A stretch of 64,000 nucleotides of DNA from Halothiobacillus sp. (lineage in GTDB: Bacteria; Pseudomonadota; Gammaproteobacteria; JAAZVP01): positions 1 through 64,000 of the forward strand of contig JAAZVP010000004.1 in assembly GCA_018623495.1 (NCBI GenBank), given 5' to 3'. The first letter of the stretch is position 1. Each line of letters starts with the position of its first letter. The position numbers and the translations under genes are program-made. Below, piece by piece: positions 44,961 through 54,487 of the stretch. The notes under the pieces were generated by a model that was given only the letters and a program-made list of their open reading frames with translations, had not been told where the DNA came from and searched no databases.

Positions 44961-45713
44961 ATGAATCGACGAATGCTCCTGCTCGCCCTGCCGCTGGCCT
45001 GGGCCTGCGCGTCGGCCGAGGCCGGCTGGCGGGACTGGCTGGATTCCGCCCGTGACACCCTGGACGGCAGCGGGGACAGCGGCGATCCGGCGGCAGCCGG
45101 GATCACCGATGCCGAGGTGGCCGACGGCCTGCGGGCGGCCCTGGTCCAGGGGGCGGAGCGCGCCGTGGACACCCTGGGGCGGGAAGGCGGTTTCCTCGAC
45201 GACCCCCGGGTGCGCATCGGCATCCCCGAGCCGCTGACCCCGGTGGCCCGCACCTTGCGGGCCGTGGGCCAGGGGGAGCGGGTGGAAGCCTTCGAGCGGC
45301 GACTCAACCGGGCCGCGGAAGCGGCCGTGCCTGCCGCCCGCGAGGTGGTGGTGGCAGGCATCCGCGGGATGACCCTCGCCGATGCCCGGGGCATCCTCCA
45401 GGGCGGCGACACGGCCGCCACCGACTACCTGCGGCGCACCGGCGGTGACCGCATCCGGGAAAGGATGCGCCCGCTGGTGGAAGAGGCCACCCGCGAAGCG
45501 GAAGTGACCCGCTACTACAAGGCGGTCCACGAGCAGGCCGAGAAGTTCGCCGGTGGCGTGGTGGACCTGGAGGGCCTGGACATCGACGCCCATGTCACCG
45601 AGCAGGCCACCGAGGCGCTTTTCCGGCTGATCGCCGAGGAAGAACGACGGATCCGCGAGGATCCCGTGGCGCGGGGCAGCGAGCTGCTGCAGCGTGTCTT
45701 CGGTGGCGGCTGA
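44961..45713 (+). CDS. DUF4197 family secreted protein
   Basis: A 250-residue protein with a signal peptide (MLLLALPLAWACASAEA) and the DUF4197 pattern: ADGLRAALVQGAERAVDTLG, EPLTPVARTLRAVG, FERRLNRAAEAAVPAAREVV, GMTLADARGILQGGDTAATD, YLRRTGGDRI. The function of this family is unknown; it is expected in the periplasm. The start ATG 44961 follows GGAGTGCC. A TACACT sequence about 30 bases upstream could be a weak -10. Confidence 0.9.
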   Translation: MNRRMLLLALPLAWACASAEAGWRDWLDSARDTLDGSGDSGDPAAAGITDAEVADGLRAALVQGAERAVDTLGREGGFLDDPRVRIGIPEPLTPVARTLRAVGQGERVEAFERRLNRAAEAAVPAAREVVVAGIRGMTLADARGILQGGDTAATDYLRRTGGDRIRERMRPLVEEATREAEVTRYYKAVHEQAEKFAGGVVDLEGLDIDAHVTEQATEALFRLIAEEERRIREDPVARGSELLQRVFGGG

Positions 45714-45762
45714 ACCCTGCCGCTGCCCGGTCTTTCAATCGACTGCGAAGGGGAGAGGACGG

Positions 45763-46014
45763 ATGGGGCTGTTTTCCTGGATCATCCTGGGCCTGCTGGC
45801 CGGTTTCCTGGCCCGCCGGCTCCTCCCGGGGATCGCCTCGGGCGGGTTGTTGACCACCCTGGTCCTGGGGGTGGTGGGGGCCCTGGTTGGCGGTTACCTC
45901 GGCACGCTGATCGGCTTCGGAGAGGTCGCCGGTCTCGACCCGGTCAGCCTGTTGCTGGCCGTGTTCGGCGCGGTGCTGGTACTGGCCGGCTACAAGCTCA
46001 TTCGCCGGATCTAG
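45763..46014 (+). CDS. GlsB/YeaQ/YmgE family small membrane protein
   Basis: An 83-residue inner-membrane protein with three helices: LFSWIILGLLAGFLARRLLP, TLVLGVVGALVGGYLGTLIG and PVSLLLAVFGAVLVLAGYKLI. The family (also called transglycosylase-associated protein) is often stress induced, with unclear biochemical role. ATG 45763 follows GGGGAGAGG; the track start at 45694 overlaps the DUF4197 gene and is not needed. The stop is one base before the next ATG, so the two are coupled. Confidence 0.88.
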   Translation: MGLFSWIILGLLAGFLARRLLPGIASGGLLTTLVLGVVGALVGGYLGTLIGFGEVAGLDPVSLLLAVFGAVLVLAGYKLIRRI

Positions 46015-46015
46015 A

Positions 46016-46714
46016 ATGAACGGCGGGCAGACAGGGGACGAGAAAAGGCCGGGCACGGGCCCGCTCCAGGTGCTCGCCATCGTGCTGGTCACGGTTCTGG
46101 TGACCGTGGCGGGCACCTGGTGGGTGCTCGAGACCTATGTCTTCGTCAGCGAATTCGAGCCGGTGGAGCTGCAGGCGGAGGAGCGCCGTGTCCTGGACGG
46201 CAAGCTGCGCGCCCTGGGGATTCGGCCCGAAGACGGCCCCCGGGACCGCTTGGCGCCGTCCGCCGAGGCATTCGACGAACAGGGGCGGCTCCAACCCCGG
46301 CCCTACAGCGAGGCCGGCGCGCCGCGCGAGGTGCGTTTCGACGAGCGCGAGCTCAACGCCCTGCTGGCCAACAACACCGACCTGGCCCGCAGGATGGCCG
46401 TCGACCTCTCCGATGACCTGGTCAGCGTCAGGCTGCTGGTGCCGGTGGATCCCGCCTTCCCCGTGCTGGGTGGCCGGACCCTGCGGGTCGATGCCGGCGT
46501 CGAGGTCCGTTACACCGGCGAGCGGCCCGCGGTGATGGTGCGTGGCGTGAGCCTGATGGGCGTGCCGTTGCCCGCGGCCTGGCTGGGCGGGCTGAAGAAC
46601 GTCGACCTGGTGGAGCAGTACGGCGCCCGCCCGGGTTTCTGGCAGTCCTTTTCCGCGGGCGTGGAGGATGTCGTCGTGGAAGAGGGCAGGCTGACGGTGA
46701 AGCTGCGCGAGTAG
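46016..46714 (+). CDS. Hypothetical membrane-anchored protein
   Basis: No family recognised. 232 residues with a single N-terminal helix (LQVLAIVLVTVLVTVAGTWWV) and a domain outside the membrane that contains FDERELNALLANNTDLARRM and VSVRLLVPVDPAFPVLGGRT, like a lipid- or ligand-binding beta sandwich of unknown type; this resemblance is only impressionistic. It follows the GlsB/YeaQ-like gene by one base and runs to within ten bases of the convergent chemoreceptor gene. Confidence 0.65.
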   Translation: MNGGQTGDEKRPGTGPLQVLAIVLVTVLVTVAGTWWVLETYVFVSEFEPVELQAEERRVLDGKLRALGIRPEDGPRDRLAPSAEAFDEQGRLQPRPYSEAGAPREVRFDERELNALLANNTDLARRMAVDLSDDLVSVRLLVPVDPAFPVLGGRTLRVDAGVEVRYTGERPAVMVRGVSLMGVPLPAAWLGGLKNVDLVEQYGARPGFWQSFSAGVEDVVVEEGRLTVKLRE

Positions 46715-46724
46715 GGCGTTCCGG

Positions 46725-48347
46725 TCAGGTCTTGAACTCGCGGGCGATGCCGTCGAGCCGCTCGGCCAGCGCGGCGACCTCCTGGGTGGCCGTGGCCGAG
46801 TCCCCGGCGCCCGCGGCGGTCTGGCGGGTGATCTCGCGGATGGTCTCGATATTCTCGTTCACCCGGGTCATCAGGCCCGACTGGCGCTCGGCGTCGGCGA
46901 GGATGTGCTCGTTGCGCCGGGCGATGGCGTCGACCGCCTCGCGGATCGCGTCCAGGGCCTGTGCCGCCCGCCGGGACTCCGCGACGCTGGTCCGGGCCTG
47001 CTCGGTGCCCTCGCTCATGGCCCGGCGGGCGTTCTCGGAGAGCTGCTCCAGGCGCTCGAGGGTGTCGCGGATGGCGTGGGTGGACTCCTGGGTCCGCTGC
47101 GACAGGCTGCGCACCTCCTCGGCGACCACCGCGAAGCCGCGGCCTTCCTCGCCGGCGCGGGCGGCCTCGATGGCGGCGTTCAGCGCCAGCAGGTTGGTCT
47201 GCTCGGCGATGTCGGTGATCGAGGCGAGGATGCCGCCGATCTTCTCCACCCCGCCGGCGAGTTCGCCCACGGCGTGGTCCGCTCCTTCCACCCGCTCGGC
47301 GAGCCCGGAGATCCCCTCGGCCACCTGGCTCACCTGTCGCTGGCCGGTGTCGGTCTGGCCACGGGCCTCGATCGCCTCCTGGCTGGCCTCGCGGGCATTG
47401 TCCGTGGTCGTGCGCGTCGCCTCCGAGACCGCTCCCATCCGTTCCACCAGCTGGCCGGTGTCGCCTTCCTGTGACTGCATCCCCTGGCGGGTCTGGTCGA
47501 CGATCCGTTGCAGGTCGTGGGCGGTGTGGGTGACATCGCCGGTGGCCCGCATGAGGTCGCCGAGGATGGCCTGGAAGTGGTCGAGCATGTGGTCCACGGC
47601 ATCCCCCACGCCCTGGAACTCGTCCCGGGTCTCGAGGTGGACCCGGGGGCGGAGGTCGGTGTTCTCGTCGACGGCGGTCATGGTGCCCTGGAGATGGCGC
47701 AGCGGCCGGATCACCACGCGGTAGAGCACCCAGCCCACCAGTACCAGCCCCACGGCGAAGATCGCCAGGTTGATGCCCGCGGCGGTCCACAGCTGGCGGC
47801 GCATCTCGGCGTCGCGCCCGGCCAGCGAGAAGTCGAGCCGCGCCGCACCCAGGACCGCGCCCTCGGGCGCCGTGTGGCAGGTGGTGCAGTCGGTGCCCTT
47901 GTAGTCCTTGCTGTTGACGAAGGGCTGGACGAGGGTGAGCACCCGCTCGCCGTCGCGGCGATCCCAGCGCACGATCGATTCGCCGTCCAGGCCGCGGCGG
48001 TCGAGGTTGTCCTGCGGCCGTTCGCTGGGCAGGCCGGGGCCGAAGCTCTCGCTGACCGCCTCGCTGCGCAGCATGCGCAGATCGAGGATCTCCTCGCGCC
48101 GGAGCAGCTTTTCGCGCGGCACCTCGCGCTGGCTCATGGTGCCCGTGTACATCATGGCATTGAGGCCGTCGAGGTAGCTGCTGACGATGTCGCGCGCCTG
48201 GCTCTCGGCGGTCTCCACCGCCTGCTGCTTCTGTTGGTGGGCGGAGTAGAGCAGCGCCAGGCCGATGGCGGCGAGAAAGATCAGCGCCACCGGCGCCAGG
48301 ATCTTGAGCTGGACGGAGATGAAGCGGGTGCCTGTTTTTCCGGACAT
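46725..48347 (-). CDS. Methyl-accepting chemotaxis protein with periplasmic c-type haem motif
   Basis: Transmembrane chemoreceptor of 540 residues. A first helix ([20 protein letters not shown]) and a second near residues 190-212 ([20 protein letters not shown]) enclose a periplasmic domain of about 155 residues. This domain holds CTTCH (Cys154, Cys157, His158), the covalent haem c attachment motif, suggesting redox, oxygen or NO sensing. A HAMP domain (about 213-265) and a cytoplasmic signalling domain with [20 protein letters not shown] follow. No CheR-tethering pentapeptide is seen. A sigma28-type promoter lies upstream, so expression late in flagellar assembly is expected. Confidence 0.94.
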   Translation of the reverse strand: MSGKTGTRFISVQLKILAPVALIFLAAIGLALLYSAHQQKQQAVETAESQARDIVSSYLDGLNAMMYTGTMSQREVPREKLLRREEILDLRMLRSEAVSESFGPGLPSERPQDNLDRRGLDGESIVRWDRRDGERVLTLVQPFVNSKDYKGTDCTTCHTAPEGAVLGAARLDFSLAGRDAEMRRQLWTAAGINLAIFAVGLVLVGWVLYRVVIRPLRHLQGTMTAVDENTDLRPRVHLETRDEFQGVGDAVDHMLDHFQAILGDLMRATGDVTHTAHDLQRIVDQTRQGMQSQEGDTGQLVERMGAVSEATRTTTDNAREASQEAIEARGQTDTGQRQVSQVAEGISGLAERVEGADHAVGELAGGVEKIGGILASITDIAEQTNLLALNAAIEAARAGEEGRGFAVVAEEVRSLSQRTQESTHAIRDTLERLEQLSENARRAMSEGTEQARTSVAESRRAAQALDAIREAVDAIARRNEHILADAERQSGLMTRVNENIETIREITRQTAAGAGDSATATQEVAALAERLDGIAREFKT

Positions 48348-48378
48348 GGATCGGCCGCGTGGTTGACTGTCTGTCCCG

Positions 48379-48405
48379 TTATCGGCGGGAGGCAGCGATC
48401 CCTGA
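48379..48405 (-). promoter_or_regulatory. FliA (sigma28) promoter of the chemoreceptor gene
   Basis: Read on the minus strand, a perfect GCCGATAA -10 box lies 14 bases after TCAGG, which resembles the TCAAG -35 of Pseudomonas FliA promoters. It sits in the 75-base gap before the chemoreceptor gene, 31 bases from its ATG. FliA typically transcribes chemotaxis genes. Confidence 0.7.
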
Positions 48406-48422
48406 GCCTCCGGGGCGTTTCG

Positions 48423-49772
48423 TCAGTCGCCGCTGCCCGGGGGCCGGCGCAGGAGCTGGCGCACCATCCAGGCCAGTATCGACAGCCCGCCGAGCAGGAC
48501 CCCCCAGAGCACCACCCGGGACCAGGGAAAGGGCGCTCGGGGCGGTTGCAGCCGCCCGGCACCGCCCAGGGCGAAGGGTTCGCCCGCGGTGGCGGGGCCG
48601 GCGAGTCGCTCGCGCTCGCCGCCGTCGAGACCGGCCAGCAGCCCCGCGGCCGGCCGGTGGTGGCGCGTCGATTCGTGGCTGCCCCAGGCGAGGGTGTAGG
48701 GCCCGGGTCCCTCGGCCACGAAGGTCAGCCGATGGGCCACCCAGCCCAGGGCGAGTACCGGGGGCCGGCCGGGGTCCGGTTCCAGTGCCAGGCGCCACTG
48801 CCGGTCGCCGTTGGGCGGGAAGGCCAGCGGGTCGCTTTCCAGCACCAGGCCGTCATGCGCCAGCCGGTGGGCGCCGCCCCGTGCCCGCGGCTGCCACGGC
48901 GCCGCGGCCGTCGGCCGCGACTCCAGGCGCAGCTGGCGGACGAAGTTGCGGGCGTCGCTCTCCAGCCGCGCCCGGTCCACGGGGAATCGGCCGCCGATGT
49001 CCAGCCGGTAGCCGTCGGCCGGGTCGGCTGCACGTCGCGGCGCCGGTCTCAGCCAGTTGCGGGGCCGCGGGGCCTGGCGGGGCTCGAAGCCGGCCTCGAC
49101 GCCTTCGAGGGTGACTTCGGCGAGCGCCGTCGGCCAGTCGATGCGCAGGTAGCGGGCCTCGGTCGGCGGGAGGTCGATGCGCCGCCGAACCAGCCGCGTC
49201 CCGTCGGCCGCGAGGTCGGCCACCGCCGCCCTCGCCACCAGCTTCCGCCAGTCGGCGAGGTCGTCGCCGGCGAATACCGCCAGCCGGCCGGCGAAGCCCG
49301 CGTCGGTCGGCCGCTGCCACTGCAGGGTGATCCGGGTGGGTGGCGACTCCAGACCGCCGAGGTCCACCACCCAGGCGGTGACCCGGTCGCGGGTGGCGGA
49401 TTCGTCGTCGCTGCGGATCAGGGTGCCGTCGTCCCGGGTGATGATCTCCAGCCGCCGGCTCCCGGACTGCCCCTGCACGCGCAGCGGGAAGGCCGGCAGT
49501 TCCACGGCCGCCGGCGCCGTCCCGGGCCGCGTTCGGGGGTGGGTCAGGCGCAATGGAACCGGCTGGCCGTCGGCGTTGAATACCGCCAGATCGTCCAGCC
49601 GGGGACTGACCGCGTCGCGGTAGACCGCCGTCGGCACCTCCAGCGAGCGGATCGGCGCGCTGCCCGGGGTCGCGAGCTCGGCACCGAAGGCGAAGTCCGT
49701 GGGCTCGATGGCCGCGGCCGGGCCGGCAGCGAGGAGGACGGCCAGGGCGAGCAGGGCGTCAATCCGGGACAT
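48423..49772 (-). CDS. DUF3999 family membrane-anchored protein
   Basis: A 449-residue secreted protein with signal peptide (LLALAVLLAAGPAAA) and a C-terminal membrane helix (VVLWGVLLGGLSILAWMV). DUF3999 features include the opening EPTDFAFGAELATPGSAPIR, LDDLAVFNADGQPVPLRL and the middle ARYLRIDWP strand pattern, consistent with a large periplasmic beta-rich protein. Function is unknown. It overlaps the DUF2339 gene by 14 bases; the DUF2339-DUF3999 pairing is commonly seen and suggests a common envelope role. Confidence 0.88.
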   Translation of the reverse strand: MSRIDALLALAVLLAAGPAAAIEPTDFAFGAELATPGSAPIRSLEVPTAVYRDAVSPRLDDLAVFNADGQPVPLRLTHPRTRPGTAPAAVELPAFPLRVQGQSGSRRLEIITRDDGTLIRSDDESATRDRVTAWVVDLGGLESPPTRITLQWQRPTDAGFAGRLAVFAGDDLADWRKLVARAAVADLAADGTRLVRRRIDLPPTEARYLRIDWPTALAEVTLEGVEAGFEPRQAPRPRNWLRPAPRRAADPADGYRLDIGGRFPVDRARLESDARNFVRQLRLESRPTAAAPWQPRARGGAHRLAHDGLVLESDPLAFPPNGDRQWRLALEPDPGRPPVLALGWVAHRLTFVAEGPGPYTLAWGSHESTRHHRPAAGLLAGLDGGERERLAGPATAGEPFALGGAGRLQPPRAPFPWSRVVLWGVLLGGLSILAWMVRQLLRRPPGSGD

Positions 49773-52458
49773 GGGCGTCTGCTCCTCGGGAATGGCGCGG
49801 CGGCAGGGGCGCGAGATAGCCCATCAGCAGGGTCAGGCTGCCCACGGCGATGAAGGAGACGATGCGGGCCACGGTGTCCGCCCCGGCCAGGTCCACCAGG
49901 AACAGCTTGGCGATCACCGCGCCCAGCAGCCCGGCGCCGGTCATCCAGGCGATCCGCCAGCCGCGGCGGGTGGCGGCCAACAGGAGCACCAGCGCGACCA
50001 GGCTCCAGGTGATGGAGGCGGCCGCCTGGAACACGGCGCTGTCCCACAGCGCCCCGGCATCGTGGGGCACCCCGGCATGGAAGTGCACCGCGCGGGCCAC
50101 CATGCCGTTGATCACGGCGAAACCGATGGCCGCCACCACGCCCCACTCGCGCCCGCTCATGTCGGGTCGGTCGGGGTCCCCGCGGCGCCAGCCGAGAAAG
50201 GCGATCAGCGCCAGCAGCTGGGTGATTTCCAGCGGGTTGAGCAGCGGCAGGTAGGGCAGCGGCGCGGGATCGCCGCGGGTGACGGTCAGCAGCAGCACCC
50301 CGGCGAGGGCGAATATCGCCACCGGCCGCAGCATTGTGCGCCCGTAGAGCGTGGGAAAACGGCCCACCGGCCAGGCGAGCCGGTCCGCCAGGCGCGGCAC
50401 CCCGGCCAGCATGGCGGCGGCCGCGAGCGGCCAGAGGATGGCCTCCCAGGTGGGGGACAGGCCATCGACCGCGTGCACCCACCAGCGCATCTCCCGGACC
50501 AGCAGTACCGCCAGGGACCAGCCGGTCAGGACGTGCCAGGCGCGCAGCAGGCTCGGCCCTCCCGGCCAGTGGTCCTCGAGTCGATGAAGGACCCGGTACT
50601 GGAGCGCGAAGGCCAGCAGCCAGGCGGGCAGGCCGGCGCGGGCCAGGGGGTGCTGGGCGCCGAGGGCGAACCACGTGGCCAGCAGGGCGACCAGGATCGC
50701 CGGCAGCAGGGCCACCACCGCGCCGTGGATCGGCGGCCAGGCCAGGCGCCTCCCCAGCTGCAGGGCGAGGCCGGCGCTGGCCGCGGCCAGTGCCAGCAGG
50801 CCGTGATGGCGGTCCGGGGCGTCCAGGTGGCTCCAGAGCTCGTTGATGGCGCCCCCGAACCACCAGGCCAGTCCCCAGAGAAGCAACAGGTCTTCCAGTC
50901 CCCGCTCGTTGCGGTGCAGGCGGTCCCGGTGCCGCCAGAGCACGAGCGCGGAGAACAGGCCCGCGATCGCCGTGAGCAGTGTCCCGAGATAGAGGCCGTT
51001 GACCACCGGCAGGGCCCCGGCGGTGCTGCCGGCCTCGCCCAGCAGGGAGAGGCCCGCGGCGAGTTGCACGGCCAGGCCCGAGAGCCGCGCCAGCAGGCGC
51101 TGCTGGCGCAGCCCGATCCAGAGCAGGGCGGCCCCCTCCAGCGCCCAGGCCGAGCCCGTCCACTGCGGGTCCAGGGCCAGCGGCACGGCCAGCGTGCCGA
51201 AGGCCACGGCGAGGCCGACGAACGCCTCGACCAGCAGGCCCAGGGCGGGGTCCCCCCTGCGGCCGATCGCGGTAGCCAGGCCGGCGTAGAACAGGGCCGC
51301 GCCCAGGGCGCTGTAGGCAGGCCCGAAGGCCAAGTCGCGCACCAGCCCGTACTGCAGGCCGAAGGCCACCAGCGGCAGCCCGAATACCAGCGTGCCGTCG
51401 ACGAAGCCGCGCAGGCGTGGCGGTCCTCGCCGGGCGTAGAGCACGGGCAGCGCGGCGAAGATCAGGAAGAAGGCGAGCAGGAACGGCTCGGTGGAGGCGA
51501 AATGCTCGGGGCGGTAGGCGGTGATGCCCCAGGCGGCGCCGATGATGAAGGTGAAGGCGAAGCCGAGCAGGTTGAGCGCCCGCCAGCCACGGAACCAGGC
51601 GATGGCGAGGATGCCGAGGTCGAGCACCAGGTAGTAGCTGAACAGGGCCACGTGACTGCCTTTTTCGCCCAGGAGCACGGGCGCGAGGAAGCCGCCCACG
51701 ATGGCCAGTGCCGCCAGGCTGCGGGCGTCCTGGAGCACGGCCAGGGCACTGGTGCAGGCCACCATCGCCACCATCAGCGCCAGGGCGGGTGCCTCGGCCA
51801 GCAATGCGTAGCGCGAGGCGGCGGCGAAGACCGCCAGGTAGACGATGCCCATGCCGGTGCCCTGGAGCACCAGGCCGTAGCCCCGCCGGCGCGAACGCAG
51901 CCGCCAGCCGCCGGTGGTGAGCGCCAGGCCGGCCACGACCGCGCCCACCAGGCGCAGCTCCACCGGCAGCCAGCCGGCCTCGATGGAATGCTTGAGCAGA
52001 AAGCCCACGCCGAAAAAGAGCACCACGGCGCCCACCCGGGCGAGGGTATTGCCGCCCAGCAGCCAGCCGCGAATCCGCTGCCAGGCGCGGTCGAGGGAGG
52101 TCTCGCGGGAGGGTGGCGGCCCTGGCTCGGGCTCGGGCGGGGGTTGCTCGCCGGTGGTGGTCGCTGCGGTCTCGGGCCCGGGTTCGGTGCCGGGGCCGGG
52201 CACGGGGAGGACCACCCCGGGAGGCGGGGGTGCCGGCTCGGCGGCGGTCGGCGCCCGGGTCTCGGTGGTCCCCGGCGCCGTCGCAGGCTTGGCCTCGGCC
52301 GGAGGCCGTTCGCCGACCGCGGCCGGCGCCGGGCCGCGCTCGAGTTCGGCGATGCGTTCCTCGAGGCGGCGCATGCGGCCAGCCATGCCGGCGAGGATGA
52401 AGGGCAGGGCGATGAAGAACAGCGCCCCGATCAGCAGGAACAGGTAGATGAGCCCCAA
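49759..52458 (-). CDS. DUF2339 polytopic membrane protein
   Basis: An 899-residue inner-membrane protein with an N-terminal helix, a Pro/Glu/Ala-rich linker (about residues 50-110) after a short coiled coil (MRRLEERIAELERG), and then more than twenty hydrophobic segments. DUF2339 motifs such as IRGWLLGGNTLARVGAVVLFF, GVGFLLKHSIEAGWLPVELR and MGLIYLFLLIGALFF at the start are present. Function unknown; a transport or envelope role is usual speculation. The start ATG 52458 follows GGGAGACG. Confidence 0.92.
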   Translation of the reverse strand: MGLIYLFLLIGALFFIALPFILAGMAGRMRRLEERIAELERGPAPAAVGERPPAEAKPATAPGTTETRAPTAAEPAPPPPGVVLPVPGPGTEPGPETAATTTGEQPPPEPEPGPPPSRETSLDRAWQRIRGWLLGGNTLARVGAVVLFFGVGFLLKHSIEAGWLPVELRLVGAVVAGLALTTGGWRLRSRRRGYGLVLQGTGMGIVYLAVFAAASRYALLAEAPALALMVAMVACTSALAVLQDARSLAALAIVGGFLAPVLLGEKGSHVALFSYYLVLDLGILAIAWFRGWRALNLLGFAFTFIIGAAWGITAYRPEHFASTEPFLLAFFLIFAALPVLYARRGPPRLRGFVDGTLVFGLPLVAFGLQYGLVRDLAFGPAYSALGAALFYAGLATAIGRRGDPALGLLVEAFVGLAVAFGTLAVPLALDPQWTGSAWALEGAALLWIGLRQQRLLARLSGLAVQLAAGLSLLGEAGSTAGALPVVNGLYLGTLLTAIAGLFSALVLWRHRDRLHRNERGLEDLLLLWGLAWWFGGAINELWSHLDAPDRHHGLLALAAASAGLALQLGRRLAWPPIHGAVVALLPAILVALLATWFALGAQHPLARAGLPAWLLAFALQYRVLHRLEDHWPGGPSLLRAWHVLTGWSLAVLLVREMRWWVHAVDGLSPTWEAILWPLAAAAMLAGVPRLADRLAWPVGRFPTLYGRTMLRPVAIFALAGVLLLTVTRGDPAPLPYLPLLNPLEITQLLALIAFLGWRRGDPDRPDMSGREWGVVAAIGFAVINGMVARAVHFHAGVPHDAGALWDSAVFQAAASITWSLVALVLLLAATRRGWRIAWMTGAGLLGAVIAKLFLVDLAGADTVARIVSFIAVGSLTLLMGYLAPLPPRHSRGADAHVPD

Positions 52459-52518
52459 TTGCGTCTCCCTGGCAAATCGTCCTTGGGCCCCACTATAGCC
52501 GATGGCCGCCGGGAGGGG

Positions 52519-53511
52519 TCAGGACCGGTCGAGCATTGCATCCAGCGCCCGGCCGAAGGCCCGGGGGGCCTCCACCCAGGGGAAATGGCCGCAGTCGTCG
52601 AGCAGCTGCACGCTGGCGAAATCGATCTCGCCGCGCATGGCGTCGAGCTGCTCGGGCATGAACAGGTCCTGGCGGCAGGAGAGGAAATGGATCGGCAGCC
52701 CCCAGCCGCGGATCTCGGCAGGGCGCACCGGCCGGCGCTCGTAGGCCTGCCAGCCGCGGATGTTGAGTTCGACGTCGAAGTCGTCCGGCGAGAACTGCCG
52801 GCCGATGGCCCGGTCGTGGAAATAGGCGGGCAGGACGCGCTCGATCTGTCGGCGGGCCTGTCCCTCGGCGTCCGTGCCCTCGCGGTTGGTGTTGTCCCAG
52901 GCGGCCGGGTCGTCCCAGCCCGGCACGTCCCCGCGCCGCTCGGCGATCTCGGTGGTGATGTGGCGCATGGATGCCAGGCCCGGGTCCACCGGGTTGAGCA
53001 GCAGCAGGCGGGCGACCCGTTCCGGGTGGGCACGGGTGTAGAGCAGGGCCATCAGCGCGCCCCAGGAGTGGCCCGCCAGCTCGACCGGGGAGTGCCCGAG
53101 CGCCCGGCGCACGGTCTCCACCTGGCGGATCCAGGCATCCAGCAGGTCGCCGTCCACGGGGCCCTCGTTCTCGCCCACGCCCAGCATGTCCATGAGTACC
53201 ACCCGGCGGCCGCTCGCCGCGGCCCGCGCCTGGACGGGCTGGAGGTTCCAGCTGGAGAATCCCGGCCCGCCGCCGAGCAGGATCAGTACCGGCCCGTCGG
53301 CCGGGCCCTGGACGTGGTAGCGAAGGGTCCGCTCGCCCATGGCGACGGTCCTCGCCGGCGTGTCGAAGCCCGCCGGGGCGGCGGGCGGTGCGGCGAGGAG
53401 CAACAGGCAGGCGAGCACTGCCAGCCGGCGGCCAGCGGACGGGGTTCGTGAAACGGGGCGCCGGCCGGTTTTTTCGCCGGGTCGGTCGATGCGGTACTGT
53501 CTCGGGCTCAC
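52519..53511 (-). CDS. Alpha/beta hydrolase, proline iminopeptidase-like, secreted
   Basis: A 330-residue alpha/beta hydrolase. LILLGGGPGFSSWNL holds the oxyanion GGGPG, GHSWGALMALLY is the nucleophile elbow (Ser), and DDCGHFPWVEAP carries the catalytic His. An N-terminal hydrophobic segment (RRLAVLACLLLLAAPPAAPAG) looks like a signal peptide. The start is uncertain: GTG 53511 includes the basic n-region, while GTG 53418 would leave it without charge. The substrate could be a peptide or ester. The upstream part of the track ORF is a shadow of the next gene. Confidence 0.82.
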   Translation of the reverse strand: MSPRQYRIDRPGEKTGRRPVSRTPSAGRRLAVLACLLLLAAPPAAPAGFDTPARTVAMGERTLRYHVQGPADGPVLILLGGGPGFSSWNLQPVQARAAASGRRVVLMDMLGVGENEGPVDGDLLDAWIRQVETVRRALGHSPVELAGHSWGALMALLYTRAHPERVARLLLLNPVDPGLASMRHITTEIAERRGDVPGWDDPAAWDNTNREGTDAEGQARRQIERVLPAYFHDRAIGRQFSPDDFDVELNIRGWQAYERRPVRPAEIRGWGLPIHFLSCRQDLFMPEQLDAMRGEIDFASVQLLDDCGHFPWVEAPRAFGRALDAMLDRS

Positions 53512-53556
53512 CCCCGTGATTCTGCTCGGCCCATTTCCCGCGAACAAGGAGATTGC

Positions 53557-54117
53557 ATGGAAATCAAGGCGGCGATCTTCGCCTACCTGTTGTCCATCCC
53601 GCTCTGGATTGCCAGCTGGTACTCGGCGACCGGCTTCAGGCTCATGCGCCACAACCGGCTGCTGATGCTGCCCTTCGGCCTCAGCCTGGTCTACCTGGCC
53701 GGCAACGCGATCCTGGTGGGCGCCTTCGCCGAGGTCAGCGGCCCGGCCCAGGAGGAGGCCCGCATCGCCATCATCGCCGAGCGGTCGCTGATCGCCGTCC
53801 AGGCCACCGCGAGCGTGCTGATCGTGGCCACCATCGTCTACGGCCTGAGCATCCGCCGGGTACCGCTGCACTTCATCCGCTTCATGGTCTACGCCTTCGT
53901 GGCGATCCTCGGGATCATGGCCCCGATCCTCTGGATCCCCGCCCAGGAGGCGTCGCTGTTCTTCGTCCTGCGCCATATCCAGGCCATCGCGCTGAACTTC
54001 GGCCTGTTCTTCTGCGTGGCCGGTATCGTGATCCTGCTCCAGGACCTGCTGACCCACGGCGACGCCCGGGTGAGCCTGGTCGGTGCCGAGACGATGGCGG
54101 AGGACGAGCGGGACTGA
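53557..54117 (+). CDS. Hypothetical membrane protein, five helices
   Basis: No family recognised. 186 residues with about five hydrophobic segments (AIFAYLLSIPLWIASWYSAT, LLMLPFGLSLVYLAGNAILV, SLIAVQATASVLIVATIVYG, FIRFMVYAFVAILGIMAPIL, LNFGLFFCVAGIVILLQDLL) and a short charged C-terminus. Start ATG 53557 follows AAGGAG. It diverges from the hydrolase gene, with only 45 bases between the two starts, so promoters must overlap the N-terminal coding parts. Confidence 0.7.
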   Translation: MEIKAAIFAYLLSIPLWIASWYSATGFRLMRHNRLLMLPFGLSLVYLAGNAILVGAFAEVSGPAQEEARIAIIAERSLIAVQATASVLIVATIVYGLSIRRVPLHFIRFMVYAFVAILGIMAPILWIPAQEASLFFVLRHIQAIALNFGLFFCVAGIVILLQDLLTHGDARVSLVGAETMAEDERD

Positions 54118-54487
54118 CTGCCACCCCGGGGCACCGCGCTGGCGTGAATCCCGCCCCGGATGGCCGCTCGGCAGGACCGGCGACCCCGCCCCGGTGAGAG
54201 ACGGGAACGCGACGAACAGCCCGCCAGGGACGCCGGGTCGAGGCCGGATTTCGGCCCGAACGGTACGCGAGATCCCCGTCACGTCGCTTGGATGCCCCCT
54301 GTTTCACGGCAAAATGCAAAGACCTTTTTCATCATCGCCTGCAACCGCCGCCGGCACGGCCTGCACGACATCCTCGCCGGTTGCCCGGGCATCGAACCCT
54401 GATTCGACATCGCCGGGCCGTTTCGGTAGGTTCGTCGGTTTTGCCGGGGCGTGTGCCTCCCCCGGACACGTTGGCATGGGCGGCTGA
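54118..54487. other. Intergenic region before the MASE1-LOV-GGDEF gene
   Basis: 370 bases with no supported gene. I see no match to a c-di-GMP riboswitch or tRNA. The centre (54300-54350) has a less GC-rich patch, GGCAAAATGCAAAGACCTTT, where a promoter could lie, but no clear -35/-10 pair was found. Confidence 0.4.

Noticed and set aside
54365-54415. Possible tRNA fragment because of GGTTCGA-like sequence on the minus strand
   Set aside because: No acceptor or anticodon stems can be formed around it and the T-arm stem does not pair.
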